Assembly: GCA_036250195.1 (NCBI GenBank)
Contig: JAVHZZ010000012.1
Coordinates: 89,298,591-89,362,590 of the forward strand
DNA length: 64,000 nt
Source of the DNA: Mixophyes australis
Taxonomy: Eukaryota; Chordata; Amphibia; Anura; Limnodynastidae
Reading direction: 5' to 3'
Below, piece after piece: positions 1 to 13,930 of the stretch. The notes beneath the pieces were generated by a model, which worked only from the letters and a program-made list of their open reading frames with translations, made no database searches and had not been told where the DNA came from. Position 1 is the stretch's first letter, and each line of letters starts with the position of its first letter. A program made the translations under genes and the position numbers.

Positions 1-3000
1 ATCATGAATTGAATCATGAATCATATATCATTAATCATGAATTGAATCATTAATCATTAGTCGAATCATGAATCATGAATCATAAATCGAATCATGAATC
101 ATTAGTCAAATCATGAATCATGAATCATAAATTGAATCATGAATTATTAATCGAATCATGAATCATGAATCGAATCATGAATCATGAATTGAATCATGAA
201 TCATGAATTGAATCATGAATCACAAATCATGAATCACAAATCATGAATTGAATCATGAATTGAATCATGAATCATGAATTGAATCATGAATCACAAATCA
301 TGAATCACAAATCATGAATTGAATCATGAATTGAATCATGAATCATGAATTGAATCATGAATCATGAATCATGAATTGAATCATGAATCATGAATTGAAT
401 CATGAATCATGAATTGAATCATGAATCACAAATCATGAATCACAAATCATGAATTGAATCATGAATTGAATCATGAATCATGAATTGAATCATGAATCAT
501 GAATCATGAATTGAATCATGAATCATGAATTGAATCATGAATAAAATAATGAATGATGAATTGAATCATGAATCATGAATTGAATCATGATTCGAATCAT
601 GAATCACAAATCATGAATCACAAATCATGAATTGAATCATGAATCATGAATTGAATCATGAATCATGAATTGAATCATGAATCATGAATTTAATCATGAA
701 TCATGAATTGAATCATGAATCAGAAATCATGAATCACAAATCATGAATTGAATCATGATTTGAGTCATGAATCATGAATTGAATCATGAATCATGAATCA
801 TGAATTGAATCATGAATCATGAATTGAATCATGAATAAAATAATGAATGATGAATTGAATCATGAATCATGAATCATGAATCATGAATTGAATCATGAAT
901 CATTAGTCGAATCATGAATCATGAATCATGAATCGAATCATGAATCATGAATCGAATCATGAATCATAAATCGAATCATAAATCGAATCATGAATCATGA
1001 ATCATGAATTGAATCCTAAATCATGAAATGAATCATGATTTGAGTCATGAATCATGAATCATAAATCGGATCATGAATCATGAATTGAATCATAAAACAT
1101 GAATCGAATCATGAATCATGAAATGAATCATGAAATGAATCATGAATCATGAATTGAATCATGAATCAATGAACATGAATTGAATCATAAAACATGAATC
1201 AAATCATGAATCATGAATCATGAATTGAATCGATAATCATGAATCGAATCATAAATTGAATCATGAATCGAAACATGAATTATGAATCATTAATTAAATC
1301 ATGAATCATGAATCATGAATAGAATCATGAATCATGAATCGAATCATGAATCATAAATCATGAATGAATCATGAATCATGAATTCAATCATAAATTCAAT
1401 CATGAATCATGAATTATGAATGAATCATGAATCATGAATTGAATCTTGAGTCACGAATCAAATCATGAATAATGAATTGAATCATGAATCATGAATTGAA
1501 TCATAAATCATTAATCATGAATAATGAATTGAATCATAAATTATGAATCAATACATGAATCATGAATCAATACATGAATCATGAATCATGAATTGAATCA
1601 TGAATCATGAATTGAATCATGAATCATGAATCATAAATCATTAATTGAATCATTAATCATGAATTGAATCATGAATCATGAATCATTAATCATGAATTGA
1701 ATCATGAATCATGAATCATTAATCATGAATTGAATCATGAATCATTAGTCGAATCATGAATCATGAATCATAAATCGAATCATGAATCATTAGTCAAATC
1801 ATGAATCATGAATCATAAATTGAATCATGAATTATTAATCGAATCATGAATCATGAATCGAATCATGAATTGAATCATGAATCATGAATTGAATCATGAA
1901 TCACAAATCATGAATCACAAATCATGAATTGAATCATGAATTGAATCATGAATCATGAATTGAATCATGAATCATGAATCATGAATTGAATCATGAATCA
2001 TGAATTGAATCATGAATCATGAATTGAATCATGAATCACAAATCATGAATCACAAATCATGAATTGAATCATGAATTGAATCATGAATCATGAATTGAAT
2101 CATGAATCATGAATCATGAATTGAATCATGAATCATGAATTGAATCATGAATAAAATAATGAATGATGAATTGAATCATGAATCATGAATTGAATCATGA
2201 ATTGAATCATGAATCATGATTCGAATCATGAATCACAAATCATGAATTGAATCATGAATCATGAATCATGAATTGAATCATGAATCATGAATTGAATCAT
2301 GAATCATGAATTGAATCATGAATCATGAATTTAATCATGAATCATGAATTGAATCATGAATCAGAAATCATGAATCACAAATCATGAATTGAATCATGAT
2401 TTGAGTCATGAATCATGAATTGAATCATGAATCATGAATCATGAATTGAATCATGAATCATGAATTGAATCATGAATAAAATAATGAATGATGAATTGAA
2501 TCATGAATCATGAATTGAATCATGAATTGAATCATGAATCATGATTCGAATCATGAATCACAAATCATGAATTGAATCATGAATCATGAATCATGAATTA
2601 AATCATGAATCATGAATTGAATCATGAATCATGAGTCGAATCATAAGTCGAATCATGAATCATAAATCATGAATTGAATCATGAATCTTGAATCATGATG
2701 TGAATCATGAATCAGGAATTGAATCATGAATCAAATCATGAATTATTAATCGAATCATGAATCATGAATTGAATCATGAATCATGAATCATGAATTGAAT
2801 CATGAATCATGAATTGAATCATGAATCATGAATTGAATCATAAATCATTAATCATGAATAATAAATTGAATCATAAATTATGAATCAATACATGAATCAT
2901 GAATCAATACATGAATCATGAATCATGAATTGAATCATTAATCATGAATTGAATCATGAATCATGAATCATTAATCATGAATTGAATCATGAATCATGAA

Positions 3001-4230
3001 TCATTAATCATGAATTGAATCATGAATCATTAGTCGAATCATGAATCATGAATCATAAATTGAATCATGAATCATTAGTCGAATTATGAATCATGAATCA
3101 TAAATTGAATCATGAATCATTAGTCGAATTATGAATCATGAATCATAAATTGAATCATGAATCTTTAATCGAATCATGAATCATGAATTGAATCATGAAT
3201 AATGAATTGAATCATAAATTATGAATCAATACATGAATCATGAATCAATACATGAATCATGAATCATGAATTGAATCATGAATCATGAATTGAATCATGA
3301 ATCATGAATCATAAATCATTAATTGAATCATTAATCATGAATTGAATCATGAATCATGAAACATTAATCATGAATTGAATCATGAATCATGAATCATTAA
3401 TCATGAATTGAATCATGAATCATTAGTCGAATCATGAATCATTAGTCGAATCATGAATCATGAATCATAAATTGAATCATGAATCATTAGTCGAATCATG
3501 AATCATGAATCATTAGTCGAATCATGATTCATGAATCATAAATTGAATCATGAATCATGAATTGAATCATGAATCATGAATTGAATCATGAATCATGAAT
3601 TGAATCATGAATCACAAATCATGAATCACAAATCATGAATTGAATCATGAATTGAATCATGAATCATGAATCATGAATTGAATCATGAATCATGAGTCGA
3701 ATCATGAATCATAAATCATGAATCATGAATCGAATCATGAATCATGAATTGAATCATGAATCATGAATTGAATCATGAATAAAATAATGAATGATGAATT
3801 GAATCATGAATCATGAATCATGAATTGAATCATGAATTGAATCATGAATCATGATTCGAATCATGAATCACAAATCATGAATTGAATCATGAATCATGAA
3901 TCATGAATTGAATCATGAATCATGAATCATGAATTGAATCATGAATCATGAATCATGAATTGAATCATGAATCATGAATCATGAATTGAATCATGAATCA
4001 TGAATCATGAATTGAATCATGAGTCGAATCATGAATCATAAATCATGAATTGAATCATGAATCTTGAATCATGATGTGAATCATGAATCAGGAATTGAAT
4101 CATGAATCAAATCATGAATCATTAATCGAATCATGAATCATGAATTGAATCATGAATTATGAATCATGAATTGAATCATGAATCATGAATTGAATCATGA
4201 ATCGAATCATGAATCATGAATCATGAATTT
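1..4230 (+). repeat. Left block: ~1.7 kb repeat family with AATCACA and CATTAGTC variants
   Basis: This block is marked by heptamers AATCACA (as in CACAAATCATG), by CATTAGTC words and by an AT-only variant, ATAAAATAATG, at 541, 835, 2151, 2476 and 3779. CATTAGTC recurs at 55, 1743 and 3028, and CATTAGTCAAATC at about 100 and 1788, giving a 1,688-bp offset between the first two copies; the third copy is shorter and rearranged. The word TGAATCAATACATG at 1544, 2881 and 3222 shows further ~1.3 kb and ~0.34 kb repetition. AATCACA is rarer further right. No coding sequence or unique DNA is visible. Confidence 0.75.
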
Positions 4231-6900
4231 AATCATGAATCATGAATCGAATCATGAATCATGAATCATGAATTTAATCATGAATCATGAACTGAATCAT
4301 GAATCGAAACATAAATTATGAATCATGAATTAAATCATGAATCATGAATCGAGTCATGAATCATGAATAATGAATTGAATCATGAATCATTAATCGAATC
4401 ATGAATTGAATCATAAATCATAAATAGAATCATGAATCAGAAATCATGAATTGAATCATGAATTGAATCTTAAATTGAATCATGAATCAAGCATCGAATC
4501 ATGAATCATGAATTGAATCATGAATCATGATTCAAATCATGAATCATATTATGAATCATGAATCGAATCATGAATCATGAATTGAATCATGAATCACAAA
4601 TCATGAATTGAATCATGAATCATGAATTGTATCATGAATCATGAGTCGAATCTTGAATTGAATCATGAATCATAAATCATGAATTGAATCATGAATCATG
4701 AATTGTATCATGAATCATGAATTGAATCATGAATCATGAATTGAATTATGAATCATGAATATAATCATGCATCTTGAATCACGAATCGAATCATGAATAA
4801 TGAATTTAATCATGAATCATGAATTGAATCATGAATCATGAATTGAATCATGAATCATGAATCACGAATTGAATCATGAATCATGAATCATGAATTGAAT
4901 CATGAATAATGAATCGAATCATGAATCATGAATTGAATCATGAATCATGAATTGAATCATAAATTCTGAATTGAATCATGAATTGAATCATGAAACATGA
5001 ATCAAATCATGAATCATGAATCATGAATTGAATTATGAATCATGAATTATGAAATGAATCATGAATCATAAATTAAATCATGAATCATGAATCATAAATT
5101 GAATCATGAATCATGAATCATGAATTGAATCATGAATCATGAATTATGAAATGAATCATGAATCATGAATTAAATCATGAATTGAATCATTAATCATGAA
5201 TTGAATCATGAATCATAAATTGAATCATGAATCATAAATTGAATCATGAATCATGAAATGAATCATGAATCATGAATTGAATCATGAATCATGAATCATG
5301 AAATGAATCATGAATCATGAATTATGTATTGAATAATGAATTAAATCATGAATCGAATCATGAATCATGAATTGAATCATAAATCATGAATCATGAATCA
5401 TGAATTGAATCATGAATCATGAATTGAATCATGAATCATGAATTGAATCATGAATCATGAATTGAATCATGAATCGAATCATGAATCATGAATCATTAAT
5501 TAAATCATGAATCATGAATTGAATATTGAATCATGAATCATGAATCATGAGTCGAATCATGAATCATGAATCATGAATTAAATCATGAATCATTAATCGA
5601 ATCTTGAATCATGAATTGAATCATGAATCATGAATCATGAATTGAATCATGAATCATGAATTGAATCATGAATTGAATCATGAATTCTGAATTGAATCAT
5701 GAATTGAATCATGAAACATGAATCGAATCATTAATCATGAATCATGAATTGAATCATGAATCATGAGTCGAATCATGAATCATAAATCATGAATTGAATC
5801 ATGAATCTTGAATCATGTATTGAATCTTGAATCATGAATAATGAATTGAATTATGAATCATGAATTGAATTATGAATCATGAATTGAATTATGAATCATG
5901 AATCGAATCATGATTCATGAATCGAATCGTGAATCATGAATTGAATAATGAATCGAATCCTGAATCATGAATTAAATTGTGAATCATGAATCGAATCATA
6001 AATTGAATCATGAATCATGAATGGAATCATGAATCATGAATTGAATCGTGAATCATTAAATGAATCATGAATCATGAATCGAATCATGAATCATGAATCG
6101 AATCATAAATTAAATCATGAATTATGAAATGAATCATGAATCATGAATTGAATCATGAATCATGAAATGAATCATGAATCATGAATTGAATCATGAATCA
6201 TGAATTGAATCGTGAATCATGAATCGAATCATGAATCGAATCATAAATTAAATCATGAATCATGAAATGAATCATGAATCATGAATTGAATCATGAATTA
6301 TGAAATGAATCATGAATCATGAATTGAATCATGAATCATGAATCATGAAATGAATCATGAATCATGTATTTAATCATGAATCATGAATGGAATCATGAAT
6401 CATGAATTGAATCATGAATCATGAATTATGAATTGAATCATAAATCATGAATCATGAATCATGAATTGAATCATGAATCATGAATCATGAAATGAATCAT
6501 GAATCATGTATTTAATCATGAATCATGAATGGAATCATGAATCATGAATCGAATTATGAATCATGAATTAAATCATGAATCAAATCATGAATCATGAATT
6601 GAATCATGAATCATGATTCGAATCATGAATCGAATCATGAATCATAAATAGAATCATGAATCACAAATCATGAATCATGAATCATGAATTGAATCTTGAA
6701 TTGAATCATGAATCATGAATCAAATCATGAATCATGAATCGAATAATGAATCAAGAATCAAGAATCATGAATCGAATCATGAATCATGAATCATGAATCG
6801 AATCATAAATCATGAATCGAATCATGAATTGAATCATGAATCATTAATTGAATCATGAATCATGAATCTTAAATCGGATCATGAATCATGAATTGAATCA
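4231..6900 (+). repeat. Segment repeated ~7.0 kb downstream (first copy)
   Basis: Rare words here recur in the same order at 11.2-13.4 kb: ACTGAATCAT at 4291 and 11305 (offset 7,014), CAAGCATCG at 4488 and 11502 (7,014), ATGCATCTTG at 4767 and 11724 (6,957), and CATGTAT at 5814 and 12738 (6,924). The slowly falling offset shows small indels between the copies. Inside it, AAATG pentamers (TCATGAAATGAATC) become frequent from about 5.0 kb. Boundaries are approximate because every flank is made of the same short words. Confidence 0.7.
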
Positions 6901-9900
6901 TAAATCATGAATCATGAATCAAGAATTGAATCATGAATCATGAATCAAATTATGAATCATGAAATAAATCATGAATCAAATCATGAATTGAATCATGAAT
7001 CATGATTCGAATCATGAATCGAATCATGAATCATAAATAGAATCATGAATCACAAATCATGAATCATGAATTGAATCATGAATCATGAATCAAATCATGA
7101 ATCATGAATCGAATAATGAATCAAGAATCATGAATCGAATCATGAATCATGAATCATGAATTGAATCATGAATCATTAATCGAATCATGAATCATAAATT
7201 GAATCATGAATCGAATCATGAATCATGAATCGAATCATGAATTGAATCATGAATCATTAATCGAATCATGAATTGAATCATGAATCATGAATTGAATCAT
7301 GAATCATGAATCCTAAATCGGATCATGAATCATGAATTGAATCATAAAACATGAATCGAATCATGAATCTTGAATCATGAATTGAATCATGAAGCGAATC
7401 ATAAATCATGAATTGAATCATGAAACATGAATCGAATTATTAATCATGAATCATGAATTGAATCATGAATCATGAATTGAATCATGAATCATGAATTGAA
7501 TCATGAATCATGAATTGAATCATGAGTCGAATCATGAATCATAAATCATGAATTTAATCATAAAGCTTGAATCATGAATTGAATCTTGAATCATGAATAA
7601 TGAATTGAATCATGAATTGAATTATGAATCATGAATTGAATTATGAATCATGAATTGAATTATGAATCATGAATCGAATCATGATTCATGAATCGAATCA
7701 TGAATCATGAATTGAATCATGAATCGAATCGTGAATCATGAATTGAATCGTGAATCATGAATCGAATCATAAATTGAATCATGAATCATGAAATGAATCA
7801 TGAATCATGAATTGAATCATGATTCATGAATTGAATCGTGAATCATGAATCGAATCATAAATTGAATCATGAATCATGAATCGAATCATGAATCATGAAT
7901 CATGAATTGAATCATAAATCATGAATCATGAATCATGAATTGAATCATGAATCAAATTATGAATCATGAATTAAATCATGAATCAAATCATGAATCATGA
8001 ATTGAATCATGAATCATCATTCGAATCATGAATCGAATCATGAATCATGAATTGAATCATGAATCATCATTCGAATCATGAATCGAATCATGAATCATAA
8101 ATAGAATCATGAATCACAATTCATGAATCATGAATTGAATCATGAATTGAATCATGAATCAAATCATGAATCATGAATCATGAATCGAATAATGAATCAA
8201 GAATCATGAATCGAATCATGAATCATGAATTGAATCATGAATCATTAATCGAATCATGAATCATAAATTGAATCATGAATCGAATCATGAATCATGAATC
8301 GAATCATGAATTGAATCATGAATCATTAATCGAATCATGAATTGAATCATGAATCAAGAATTATGAATTGAATCATAAATCATGAATCATGAATCATGAA
8401 TTGAATCATGAATCGAATTATGAATCATGAATTAAATCATGAATCAAATCATGAATCATGAATTGAATCATGAATCATGATTCGAATCATGAATCGAATC
8501 ATGAATCATAAATAGAATCATGAATCACAAATCATGAATCATGAATCATGAATTGAATCTTGAATTGAATCATGAATCATGAATCAAATCATGAATCATG
8601 AATCGAATAATGAATCAAGAATCATGAATCATGAATCGAATCATGAATCATGAATCGAATCATAAATCATGAATCGAATCATGAATTGAATCATGAATCA
8701 TTAATTAAATCATGAATCATGAATCATGAATCTTAAATCGGATCATGAATCATGAATTGAATCATAAATCATGAATCATGAATCAAGAATTGAATCATGA
8801 ATCATGAATCAAATTATGAATCATGAAATAAATCATGAATCAAATCATGAATCATGAATTGAATCATGAATCATGATTCGAATCATGAATCGAATCATGA
8901 ATCATAAATAGAATCATGAATCACAAATCATGAATCATGAATTGAATCATGAATCATGAATCAAATCATGAATCATGAATCATGAATCGAATAATGAATC
9001 AAGAATCATGAATCGAATCATGAATCATGAATCATGAATTGAATCATGAATCATTAATCGAATCATGAATCATAAATTGAATCATGAATCGAATCATGAA
9101 TCATTAATCGAATCATGAATTGAATCATGAATCATTAATCGAATCATGAATCATGAATTGAATCATGAATCATGAATCCTAAATCGGATCATGAATCATG
9201 AATCGAATCATAAATCATGAATTGAATCATGAAACATGAATCGAATTATTAATCATGAATCATGAATTGAATCATGAATTGAATCATGAATCATGAATTG
9301 AATCATAAATCATGAATCAAATCATAAATCATGAATTGAATCATGAATCATGAAATGAATCATGAATTGAATCATGAAACATGAATTGAATCATGAATTG
9401 AATCATGAATCGAATCATGAATCATGAATCGAATCATGAATTGAATCATGAATCTTGAATTGAGTCATGAATCATGAATTATGAATGAATCATGAATCAT
9501 GAATTGAATCATGAATCATGAATTATGAATGAATCATTAATCATGAATTGAAGCATTAAATATGAGTCGAATCATGAATCATAAATCATGAATTGAATCA
9601 TGAATCTTGAATCATGAATCTTGAATCTTGAATCATGAATAATGAATTGAATCATGAATTGAATTATGAATCATGAATTGAATTATGAATCATGAATTGA
9701 ATTATGAATCATGAATCGAATCATGATTCATGAATCGAATCATGAATCATGAATTGAATCATGAATCGAATCGTGAATCATGAATTGAATCGTGAATCAT
9801 GAATCGAATCATAAATTGAATCATGAATCATGAAATGAATCATGAATCATGAATTGAATCATGATTCATGAATTGAATCGTGAATCATGAATCGAATCAT

Positions 9901-10300
9901 AAATTGAATCATGAATCATGAATCATGAATCATGAATCATGAATTGAATCATGAATCATGAATCAAATTATGAATCATGAATTAAATCATGAATCAAATC
10001 ATGAATCATGAATTGAATCATGAATCATCATTCGAATCATGAATCGAATCATGAATCATAAATAGAATCATGAATCACAATTCATGAATCATGAATCATG
10101 AATCGAATAATGAATCAAGAATCATGAATCGAATCATGAATCATGATTTGAATGATGAATCATTAATCGAATCATGAATCATAAATTGAATCATGAATCG
10201 AATCATGAATCATGAATCGAATCATGAATTGAATCATGAATCATTAATCGAATCATGAATTGAATCATGAACCAAGAATTGAATCGTGAATCATGAATCC
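6550..10300 (+). repeat. ~1.86 kb higher-order repeat, two copies
   Basis: Landmarks repeat at about 1.86 kb: CTTAAATCGG at 6868 and 8732 (offset 1,864) and CCTAAATCGG at 7312 and 9178 (offset 1,866). Around each lies the same ordered string of variants, including AATCGAATAATGAATCAAG, GAAGCGAATCATAAATC and GAATTATTAATC. A local 50-bp duplication carries CATCATTCG at 8015 and 8065, and the same word returns at 10026. A HindIII-type AAGCTT occurs at about 7563 where neighbouring copies read differently. The third CCTAAATCGG (10299) starts the next, diverged copy. No gene is visible. Confidence 0.65.
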
Positions 10301-11230
10301 TAAATCGGATCATGATTCATGAATTGAATCATAAAACATGAATCGAATCATGAATCTTGAATCATGAATTGAATCATGAAGCGAATCATAAATCATGAAT
10401 TGAATCATGAATCATGAATCATGAATTGCATCTTGCTACATGAATCATGAATTGCATCTTGCTACATGAATCATGAATTGAATCTTGAATCATGAATCGA
10501 ATTGTGAATCGAATCATGAATCATGAATTGAATCATGAATCGAATCATGAATCATGAATCGAATCATGAATCATTAATCGAATCATTAATTGAATCATGA
10601 ATCATGAATCGAATCATGAATCATGAATCTTGAATCGAATCATGAATCATGAATTGAATCCTAAATCATGAAATGAATCATGAATTGAATCATGAATCGA
10701 ATCATAAATTGAATCATGTAACATGAATCATGAAATGAATCATGAATCATGAATTGAATCATGAATCATGAAATGAATCATGAATCAAATCATGAATTGA
10801 ATCATGAATCATGAATCGAATCATGAATCATGAATCGAATCATGAACCGAATCATGAATCATTAATCGAATCATGAATCCTGAATCATGAATTGAATCGT
10901 GAATCATGAATCGAATCATGAATTGAATCATGAATCATGAAATGAATCATGAATCATGAATTGAATCATGAATCATGAATTGAATCGTGAATCATTAATC
11001 GAATCATGAATCATAAATTGAATTATAAATCGAATCATGAATCATGAATTGAATCATGAATCATGAATCGAATCATGAATCGGATCATGAATCATGAATT
11101 GAATCATAAAACATGAATCGAATCATGAATCATGAATTGAATCATGAAGCGAATCATAAATTGAATCATGAATCTAATCTAAAATCATGAACTGAATCAT
11201 GAATCATGAATCATGAATCATGAATTTAAT
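10301..11230 (+). repeat. Linker stretch with twin CTTGCTACATG words
   Basis: Ordinary 12- and 19-bp satellite words continue here. The odd element CTTGCTACATG occurs twice, at 10432-10442 and 10458-10468, exactly 26 bp apart, each preceded by the unusual pentamer-heptamer variant AATTGCATCTTG. The same paired arrangement, with AATTGAATCTTG before it, is seen at 22.03 kb and 30.09 kb. The rest of the stretch resembles the 34-35 kb and 39-40 kb regions, with words such as GAATCCTAAATCATGAAATG. No reading frame or unique DNA is visible. Confidence 0.6.
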
Positions 11231-13930
11231 CATGAATTATGTATTGAATCATGAATCGAATCATGAATCATGAATTTAATCATGAATCATGAATTGAATC
11301 ATGAACTGAATCATGAATCGAAACATAAATTATGAATCATGAATTAAATCATGAATCATGAATCGAGTCATGAATCATGAATCATGAATCGAATCATGAA
11401 TCATTAATCGAATCATGAATTGAATCATAAATCATAAATAGAATCATGAATCAGAAATCATTAATTGAATCATGAATTGAATCTTAAATTGAATCATGAA
11501 TCAAGCATCGAATCATGAATCTTGAATTGAATCATGAATCACAAATCATGAATTGTATCATGAATCATGAATTGTATCATGAATCATGAATTGTATCATG
11601 AATCATGAGTCGAATCATGCATTGATTCATGAATCATAAATCATGAATTGAATCATGAATTGTATCATGAATCATGAATTGAATCATGAATCATGAATTG
11701 ATTCATGAATCATGAATTGAATCATGCATCTTGAATCACGAATCGAATCATGAATCATGAATTGAATCATGAATCATGAATCATGAATTGAATCATGAAT
11801 CATGAATCATGAATTGAATCATGAATTGAATCATGAATAATGAATCGAATGATGAATCATGAATTGAATCATGAATCATGAATTGAATCATGAATTCTGA
11901 ATTGAATCATGAATTGAATTCTGAATTGAATCATGAATTGAATCATGAAACATGAATCGAATCATGAATCATGAATCATTCATTGAATCATGAATCATGA
12001 AATGAATCATGAATTGAATCATGAATTATGAAATAAATCATGAATCATAAATTAAATCATGAATCATGAATCATAAATTGAATCATGATTCATGAATCAT
12101 GAATTGAATCATGAATCATGAATTATGAAATGAATCATGAATCATGAATTAAATCATGAATTGAATCATTAATCATGAATCATGAATTGACTAATGAATC
12201 ATGAATCATGAATCATGAATTGAATCATGAATCATAAATTGAATCATGAATCATGAAATGAATCATGAATCATGAATTGAATCATGAATCATGAATCATG
12301 AAATGAATCATGAATCATGAATTATGAAATGAATCATGAATTATGAAATGAATCATGAATCATGAATTATGAAATGAATCATGAATCATAAATTGAATCA
12401 TGAATCATGAATTGAATCATGAATCATGAATTGAATCATGAATCGAATCATGAATCATGAATTGAATATTGAATCATGAATCATGAATTGAATCATGAAT
12501 CATGAGTCGAATCATGAATCATGAATCATGAATTAAATCATGAATCATTAATCGAATCATGAATCATGAATTGAATCATAAATCATGAATCATGAATTGA
12601 ATCATGAATCATGAATTGAATCATGAATTCTGAATTGAATCATGAATTGAATCATGAAACATGAATCGAATCATTAATCATGAATCATGAGTCGAATCAT
12701 GAATCATAAATCATGAATTGAATCATGAATCTTGAATCATGTATCGAATCTTGAATCATGAATAATGAATTGAATTATGAATCATGAATTGAATTATGAA
12801 TCATGAATCGAATCATGATTCATGAATCGAATCGTGAATCATGAATCGAATCATAAATTGAATCATGAATCATGAATGGAATCATGAATCATTAATCGAA
12901 TCATGAATCATGAATTGGATCATGAATCATGAATCGAATCATAAATTGAATCATGAATCATGAAATGAATCATGAATCATGAATTGAATCGTGAATCATG
13001 AATCGAATCATAAATTAAATCATGAATCATGAAATGAATCATGAATTGAATCATGAATCATAAAATGAATCATGAATCATGAATTGAATCATGAATCATG
13101 AATCATGAAATGAATCATGAATCATGAATTTAATCATGAATCATGAATTTAATCATGAATCATGAATTGAATCATGAATCATGAATTATGAATTGAATCA
13201 TAAATCATGAATCATGAATCATGAATTGAATCATGAATCGAATTATGAATCATGAATTAAATCATGAATCAAATCATGAATCATGAATTGAATCATGAAT
13301 CATGATTCGAATCATAAATCGAATCATGAATCATAAATAGAATCATGAATCACAAATCATGAATCATGAATTGAATCATGAATTGAATCATGAATCATGA
13401 ATCATGAATCAAATAATGAATCAAGAATCATGAATCATGAATCGAATCATGAATCATGAATCATGAATTGAATCATGAATCATTAATCGAATCATGAATC
13501 ATAAATTGAATCATGAATCGAATCATGAATCATGAATCGAATCATGAATTGAATCATGAATCATTAATTGAATCATGAATCATGAATCTTAAATCGGATC
13601 ATGAATCATGAATTGAATCATAAAACATGAATCGAATCATGAATCATGAATCATGAATTGAATCATAAAACATGAATCGAATCATGAATCATGAATCATG
13701 AATTGAATCATGAAGCAAATCATAAATCATGAATTGAATCATGAATCATGAATCATTAATTGAATCATGAATTGAATCTTGCTTCATGAATCATGAATTG
13801 AATCTTGAATCATGAATCGAATCATGAATCGAATCATGAATCATGAATTGAATCATTAATCGAATCATGAATCATGAATTGAATCATGAATCATGAATTG
13901 AATCATGAATCATGAATTGAATCATGAATT
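11231..13930 (+). repeat. Segment repeated ~7.0 kb upstream (second copy)
   Basis: This is the partner of 4.2-6.9 kb, matched by ACTGAATCAT (11305), CAAGCATCG (11502), ATGCATCTTG (11724) and CATGTAT (12738). Differences from the first copy include a short duplication of the GAATTCTGAATTG word at about 11.89-11.93 kb. One unusual break in the pattern reads GAATTGACTAATG near 12186. The right end passes into CTTAAATCGG (13588) and CTTGCTTCATG (about 13789) words that belong to the next family. Confidence 0.65.

Noticed and set aside
541..3800. TATA-like or promoter elements in ATAAAATAATG words
   Set aside because: These are single-base variants of the satellite heptamers that recur at fixed places in a higher-order repeat, with no gene downstream.
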